Source: Prochlorococcus sp. AG-363-O15 (GTDB taxonomy: Bacteria > Cyanobacteriota > Cyanobacteriia > PCC-6307 > Cyanobiaceae). From it: 64,000 nt of DNA. The notes under the pieces are model-generated. The model worked only from the letters and a program-made list of their open reading frames with translations, made no database searches and was not told the origin of the DNA. Shown piece by piece: positions 59,881-64,000 of this stretch. Each line of letters begins with the position of its first letter. Position 1 is the stretch's first letter. The stretch lies in contig QCFZ01000005.1 in assembly GCA_003278255.1 (NCBI GenBank), positions 25,824 through 89,823 of the forward strand. The letters are read 5' to 3'. The position numbers were made by a program, and so were the translations under genes.

Positions 59881-62811
59881 TTGAAAGTGCTTGCAATGCA
59901 GCCTGATAAGGCTTCAGGCATTAGCCATAGTCAGTTTTTACAACGTCATGTTGGTCCTAGCTCTAAGGATCAACATGAAATGCTTCAGATGCTTGGCCAG
60001 GCTGACTTGGATGAATTTGTGTCTTTAGTTATTCCAAATGATATTTTGGAAAAGGATTATTTAGGTGATTGTTTATTAGAAGGATCTGATGAATTCCAAG
60101 CATTAGAAGAATTAAAAGCTATTGCAGCAAAGAATAAGGTCTATAGATCTTTAATTGGACTTGGTTATTATGGAACTATTACTCCTGCTCTTATTCAAAG
60201 ATATATACTTGAAAACCCAGCCTGGTATACGGCTTATACCCCTTATCAAGCAGAAATTTCACAAGGAAGATTAGAAGCACTTTTTAATTTTCAAACACTT
60301 ATTAGTGAGTTAACTGGCCTACCTATTGCTAATGCTTCATTGCTTGATGAAGCTACTGCTGCTGCTGAGGCAATGAGTCTTAGTTATTCAGCTAGAAAGC
60401 AGGCTAATGCAATACGTTTTTTAGTTGATAATGAGGTATTCCCTCAAACTCTTGCAGTATTGCAGACGCGTGCAGAACCTTTGGGGATAGTTTTAGAGAT
60501 TGATGATCCAAAAGATTTTAATTTAGATCAAACAGTTTTTGGTGTTCTTTTACAATTACCAGGTCGAAGTGGTCTGTTGGAAGATCCTTCTCAAGTGATT
60601 GCTGCCTGTAATCAGATTGGTGTTTTGGTCACTGTTGCCATTGATCCTTTGGCACAAGTATTAATTTCTCCTGTAGGCGATCTTGGAGCTGATATTGCAG
60701 TTGGAAGTGTTCAACGCTTTGGGGTTCCTATGGGGTTTGGAGGCCCCCATGCTGCATTCTTTTCTACTAAAGAGACTTTTAAACGCCAGATTCCTGGACG
60801 TTTAATTGGTCAATCAGTTGATGGAGAAGGTCAAACTGCTTTGCGCATGGCATTGCAAACAAGAGAACAACATATTCGCCGAGATAAAGCAACAAGCAAT
60901 ATATGCACTGCTCAAGTTTTGTTGGCAGTTATTTCTTCTTTTTATGCCATCTATCATGGCTCTGAGGGATTGGAAAGAATTGCTAATAGAGTTATTAATT
61001 ATCGAGCAAAATTAGAAGATTGCCTTTTACAACTTGGTTATCATGTGGAGGCAAAATCACGTTTTGATAGTGTCGATGTGTTTTGCAAAGAGGCGCCAAT
61101 CATTCATGATTTGGCAATATCAGAAGGATTGAATCTGAGAATCCTTCCTTTAGGAGTGTCTCTAGATCAATCAACAGGATTTGGAGTTTCTTTTGATGAA
61201 TTAACTACTAACGAGGAATTTAATAAGGTTTGTAGAATCTTAGCTATTGCGAGTAATAAAGTTGATCTAAAATTAAAATCTTTTGATGATACTGATATTA
61301 CTTCTTTGATTAACGTACCTTTACGGCGGAAGCCTTGGCTAACTCAATCTGTATTTTCTAAATATCGGAGTGAAACGGAATTAATGAGATATATAAGTAC
61401 ATTAGCTAATCGAGATTTTTCTTTAATACATGGCATGATCCCTTTGGGAAGCTGCACTATGAAATTAAATGCAGCAGCTGAACTTTTTCCAATAAGTTGG
61501 TCAGAATTTTCTTCTATCCATCCTTTCTGTCCAGATCAACAAGTCGATGGATTTAAAAAGTTAATTAGCGATCTTGAAGAATGGCTTGGATTCTTAACAG
61601 GCTTTTCAGGAGTTTCTTTACAGCCAAATGCAGGTTCTCAAGGTGAACTTGCTGGTCTATTAGTAATTCGTGCATGGCATAGATCTTGTGGTGAGTTGAA
61701 TAGAAATATATGTCTGATCCCCACTAGTGCACATGGTACTAATCCAGCTAGTTCTGTTATGGCAGGTATGCGAGTAGTACCAATTTCTTGTGATGTAGAG
61801 GGTAATATAGATCTTGATGATTTAACTAAAAAGGTTGAAGAGCATTCTGCTCAATTAGCAGCCTTAATGGTAACTTACCCTTCAACACATGGAGTTTTTG
61901 AGCCAAAGATTCGCCAGATTTGTGATTTAATTCATAAGCATAAAGGTCAAGTTTATCTTGATGGGGCAAATCTCAATGCCCAAGTTGGTTTATGTAAACC
62001 AGGATCTTATGGTGCTGATGTTTGTCATTTAAATCTTCATAAGACTTTTTGTATTCCTCACGGAGGTGGAGGACCAGGAATAGGGCCTATAGCAGTTGCA
62101 CCACATTTGACGCCATTTTTACCTTCTCATCCTTTAGCTCGTTGTGGAGGCTCTAAAGGAATTAGTGCAATATCTGCTGCCCCTTGGGGAAATGCTGGCA
62201 TCTTGCCAATTAGTTGGATGTATATGCGAATGATGGGTATTTCGGGTTTGCGTCAGGCAAGTTCTGTAGCTTTACTTTCAGCTAATTATATTGCTCATAA
62301 ATTGCATACTTACTATCCAGTTTTATTTCGTGGGACTAAAGGATTTGTTGCGCATGAGTGTATTTTAGATTTGCGTCCTTTGAAGAAAATAACGGGTATA
62401 GAAGTTGATGACATAGCTAAGCGATTAATGGATTATGGTTTTCATGCGCCAACAGTTAGTTGGCCTGTTACAGGAACTTTGATGATTGAACCTACTGAAA
62501 GCGAGAGTTTGGAGGAAATAAATCGCTTTTGTGAAGCAATGATTGCAATAAGATCTGAAATAAGAGGAATTGAATCAGGAGATTTTGATGAGTCGAATAA
62601 TCCATTACGTCGCGCTCCTCATACTTTAACTGCAGTTACTGCAGAAACTTGGGATCGGCCTTACTCAAGAACTCAAGCTGCTTTTCCATTGTCTGAGCAA
62701 CACCGAAATAAGTTTTGGCCTGCTGTTTCAAGAATCGACAATGCTTTTGGAGATCGCAATTTGATTTGTTCTTGTCCTTCTCTTGAGGAATTTGTAGATC
62801 GAGTTGATTAG
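59881..62811 (+). CDS. gcvP: Glycine dehydrogenase (decarboxylating), P protein
   Basis: PLP enzyme that decarboxylates glycine and passes the aminomethyl group to lipoyl-GcvH. The 976-residue single-chain form holds both halves: N-terminal [17 protein letters not shown].. and [29 protein letters not shown]; the C-terminal PLP-binding [20 protein letters not shown] with the Lys. The start is TTG at 59881 (GGAAAG upstream) or ATG at 59896; the choice is uncertain. Photorespiratory glycine is the likely substrate. A hairpin of moderate quality follows at 62856-62883. Confidence 0.97.
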   Translation: MKVLAMQPDKASGISHSQFLQRHVGPSSKDQHEMLQMLGQADLDEFVSLVIPNDILEKDYLGDCLLEGSDEFQALEELKAIAAKNKVYRSLIGLGYYGTITPALIQRYILENPAWYTAYTPYQAEISQGRLEALFNFQTLISELTGLPIANASLLDEATAAAEAMSLSYSARKQANAIRFLVDNEVFPQTLAVLQTRAEPLGIVLEIDDPKDFNLDQTVFGVLLQLPGRSGLLEDPSQVIAACNQIGVLVTVAIDPLAQVLISPVGDLGADIAVGSVQRFGVPMGFGGPHAAFFSTKETFKRQIPGRLIGQSVDGEGQTALRMALQTREQHIRRDKATSNICTAQVLLAVISSFYAIYHGSEGLERIANRVINYRAKLEDCLLQLGYHVEAKSRFDSVDVFCKEAPIIHDLAISEGLNLRILPLGVSLDQSTGFGVSFDELTTNEEFNKVCRILAIASNKVDLKLKSFDDTDITSLINVPLRRKPWLTQSVFSKYRSETELMRYISTLANRDFSLIHGMIPLGSCTMKLNAAAELFPISWSEFSSIHPFCPDQQVDGFKKLISDLEEWLGFLTGFSGVSLQPNAGSQGELAGLLVIRAWHRSCGELNRNICLIPTSAHGTNPASSVMAGMRVVPISCDVEGNIDLDDLTKKVEEHSAQLAALMVTYPSTHGVFEPKIRQICDLIHKHKGQVYLDGANLNAQVGLCKPGSYGADVCHLNLHKTFCIPHGGGGPGIGPIAVAPHLTPFLPSHPLARCGGSKGISAISAAPWGNAGILPISWMYMRMMGISGLRQASSVALLSANYIAHKLHTYYPVLFRGTKGFVAHECILDLRPLKKITGIEVDDIAKRLMDYGFHAPTVSWPVTGTLMIEPTESESLEEINRFCEAMIAIRSEIRGIESGDFDESNNPLRRAPHTLTAVTAETWDRPYSRTQAAFPLSEQHRNKFWPAVSRIDNAFGDRNLICSCPSLEEFVDRVD

Positions 62812-62855
62812 GCATCTGCACTAGCATCAACAGCTTTTAGACGTTAAATTTTCAT

Positions 62856-62883
62856 CGAAAACCGAATTTTTGGTTTGATTTCG
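62856..62883. terminator. Imperfect hairpin after gcvP
   Basis: CGAAAACC ... GGTTT-GAT-TTCG, five inner plus four outer base pairs with a bulge, 45 bases after gcvP. There is no T-run after it, so termination is only suggested. Confidence 0.25.
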
Positions 62884-62945
62884 CTGCTTGTTAGGACTTT
62901 CTCACTATCCTTTACGGCAGCGGTTCATATCGCTGAGGGGACAGC

Positions 62946-63206
62946 ATGAAAAAAAAGCCATCTTCAGGGAGATCTGAATTATTGCTGGTAAATGAGGAAT
63001 TGAATTTACCGGCCTTTGCTGAGGGGTTACAAACTATTTTCAGAGATGGAAAGTCTTTGCAAGTTGAAGGGACCAATGTAATTAGAGTTCCTTTTGGTAT
63101 TCGTCAGCCTCGTAGACAAAGGCCTGAAAGGCCTGAAAGATGGGCAACTTTGGTGATTCCTTTGCAGCCTTTAGGTTCTCCAACTCCTCCACCGCAAGCG
63201 GCTTGA
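62946..63206 (+). CDS. Conserved hypothetical protein with Pro/Arg-rich tail (86 aa)
   Basis: An 86-residue basic protein with a good ATG and GAGGGG about eight bases upstream. The defined part is SELLLVNEELNLPAFAEGLQTIFRDGKSLQVEGTNVIRVP (quoted in parts: LLVNEELNLPAFAEGL, FRDGKSLQVEGTNVIRVPFG). The C-terminus is rich in Arg and Pro (RQPRRQRPERPERW, PTPPPQAA) and is probably disordered. No known domain. I recall it as conserved in picocyanobacteria. It converges on sqdX with 4 bases between stops. Confidence 0.72.
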   Translation: MKKKPSSGRSELLLVNEELNLPAFAEGLQTIFRDGKSLQVEGTNVIRVPFGIRQPRRQRPERPERWATLVIPLQPLGSPTPPPQAA

Positions 63207-63210
63207 TTGC

Positions 63211-64000
63211 TTAAGCGGCAAAATTTAGAGATTGATCAAGAACTTTGCGGTAATACCCTCTTAATTGGTCAGTAGCGCTTGCCCATCCCCAGCGTTCTGC
63301 CTCATCCCTAGCTGCTTTGCGCATAGTTTGTCTTTCAAGATCATTGCCCAAGAGTCTTTGTGTGGCTTTGATCAGGCTTTCTGAACCATCGTTTTCTCCA
63401 TCAGGGTCATAAAGACAACCGTTGTTTCCGTCAGTAATGATGTCAGGAATCCCTCCTCGATTAGCACCAACCACAGGACATCCAGCGGCCATAGCTTCTA
63501 AAAGAACTAAGCCAAGTGTTTCTGTGCTGGATGGGAAAAGGAAAGCATCTCCACTTGCATAAGCACTAGCAAGTTCTTCCCCACATAGATAGCCCACAAA
63601 GGTAGTTGCTGTATTTTCAAAAATTTTTTCTAATTGTTGGCGATAAGGCCCATCGCCAACAAGCGCTAAACGAGTTTCAGGTAGGGCTTCTAAAACAGGT
63701 TTTATCCGTTCTATTTGTTTTTCAGCTGACAACCTTCCTACATAAATAAGTAGAGCGCCTCTGTCATCATGTTCACCAAGCAGGCGACGACGCATAGCAT
63801 CATTTCGTAAGTCTGGTCGAAAAACTTCTGTATCTACACCGCGTTGCCAGAGTGCTGTGTGTTGAATGCCCTTTTCACTTAGTTCACTAACCATTGCTGT
63901 GGAGGTGCAAAGATTGAGTACTGCCTGGTTATGTGCTGCTTTTAGAAGTTCCCACAGTAAGGGTTCAAGCATGCCCATGCCGTAGTGCTCTAAGTATTTT
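63211..64000 (-). CDS. sqdX: Sulfoquinovosyltransferase SqdX, 3' part (5' end outside window)
   Basis: GT4 glycosyltransferase that moves sulfoquinovose from UDP-sulfoquinovose to diacylglycerol to make the thylakoid lipid SQDG. The frame is open to the window edge: upstream of the track's start it reads KYLEHYGMGMLEPLLWELL, matching SqdX, so the ATG at 63978 is internal. The donor-binding half holds LLIYVGRLSAEKQIERI, ALVGDGPYRQQLE and the E-x7-E motif SSTETLGLVLLEAMAAGCPVVG. Sulfolipid replaces phospholipid in low-phosphate seas. The partner gene sqdB is not in the window. Confidence 0.93.
   Translation of the reverse strand, partial: KYLEHYGMGMLEPLLWELLKAAHNQAVLNLCTSTAMVSELSEKGIQHTALWQRGVDTEVFRPDLRNDAMRRRLLGEHDDRGALLIYVGRLSAEKQIERIKPVLEALPETRLALVGDGPYRQQLEKIFENTATTFVGYLCGEELASAYASGDAFLFPSSTETLGLVLLEAMAAGCPVVGANRGGIPDIITDGNNGCLYDPDGENDGSESLIKATQRLLGNDLERQTMRKAARDEAERWGWASATDQLRGYYRKVLDQSLNFAA

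Overview
The window is chromosomal DNA from a marine picocyanobacterium, almost certainly a Prochlorococcus of the low-light-adapted type. The basis is recognition of gene content and family-level sequence: small AT-rich genome style, very short spacers, frequent TTG/GTG starts, and cyanobacterial markers such as sucrose-phosphate synthase, SqdX, a Tic20-like protein, a DUF3134 protein, DnaK2, a group 2 sigma factor, an acyl-lipid desaturase and a cyanobacterial-type chorismate lyase. The species-level call is inference. No prophage, insertion sequence, CRISPR array or large genomic island is visible. This is mostly core genome. || Layout. 1-9.8 kb: 3' part of sps, purT, a small conserved protein, mraY, DUF3134, two small membrane ORFs, a GC-richer structured non-coding stretch ending in a strong terminator, a zinc-finger orphan, argG, rpsF, a Tic20-like gene and aroE. 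9.8-16.8 kb: dnaK with a striking leader inverted repeat, a ThiO-like oxidase diverging from purU, an O-antigen-ligase-like membrane protein, and a radical SAM protein. 16.8-29 kb: ClC channel, acnB, DAHP synthase, phytol-kinase-like protein, group 2 sigma factor, ppk, MFS exporter, GNAT and a TrpD-like protein. 29-42.9 kb: cobA, then a leftward run pyrG-queE-queC-pabB-pabC, aspS-gcvT, speE-speB, mazG and a DUF2227-like protein. 43-52.4 kb: tRNA-Val, a HesB-like protein, valS, a TVP38 membrane protein, ligA, a SprT-like protein and several small conserved genes. 52.4-64 kb: chorismate lyase, mnmG, dnaB, rplI, desC, a methionine-gamma-lyase-like protein with gcvH and gcvP, and the 3' part of sqdX. 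|| How the genes work together. One-carbon metabolism is unusually well represented: gcvT, gcvH and gcvP (glycine to methylene-THF), purU (formyl-THF to formate), purT (formate into purines), pabB/pabC (pABA for folate) and a ThiO-like glycine oxidase. The shikimate/chorismate line is present at several points: DAHP synthase, aroE, pabB/pabC and chorismate lyase for the plastoquinone head group. Translation and tRNA functions (aspS, valS, mnmG, queC, queE, tRNA-Val, rpsF, rplI) and replication (dnaB, ligA) fill much of the rest. || The best candidates for new biology are the dnaK leader, where a 13-bp stem would bury the ribosome binding site right up to the start codon (a possible RNA thermometer); the unidentified structured RNA candidate at 5.5-5.8 kb next to a zinc-finger orphan; two very short ORFs below the ORF-track cutoff; and the HesB-like gene apparently transcribed from the tRNA-Val unit. 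No clearly undescribed multi-gene system was found.
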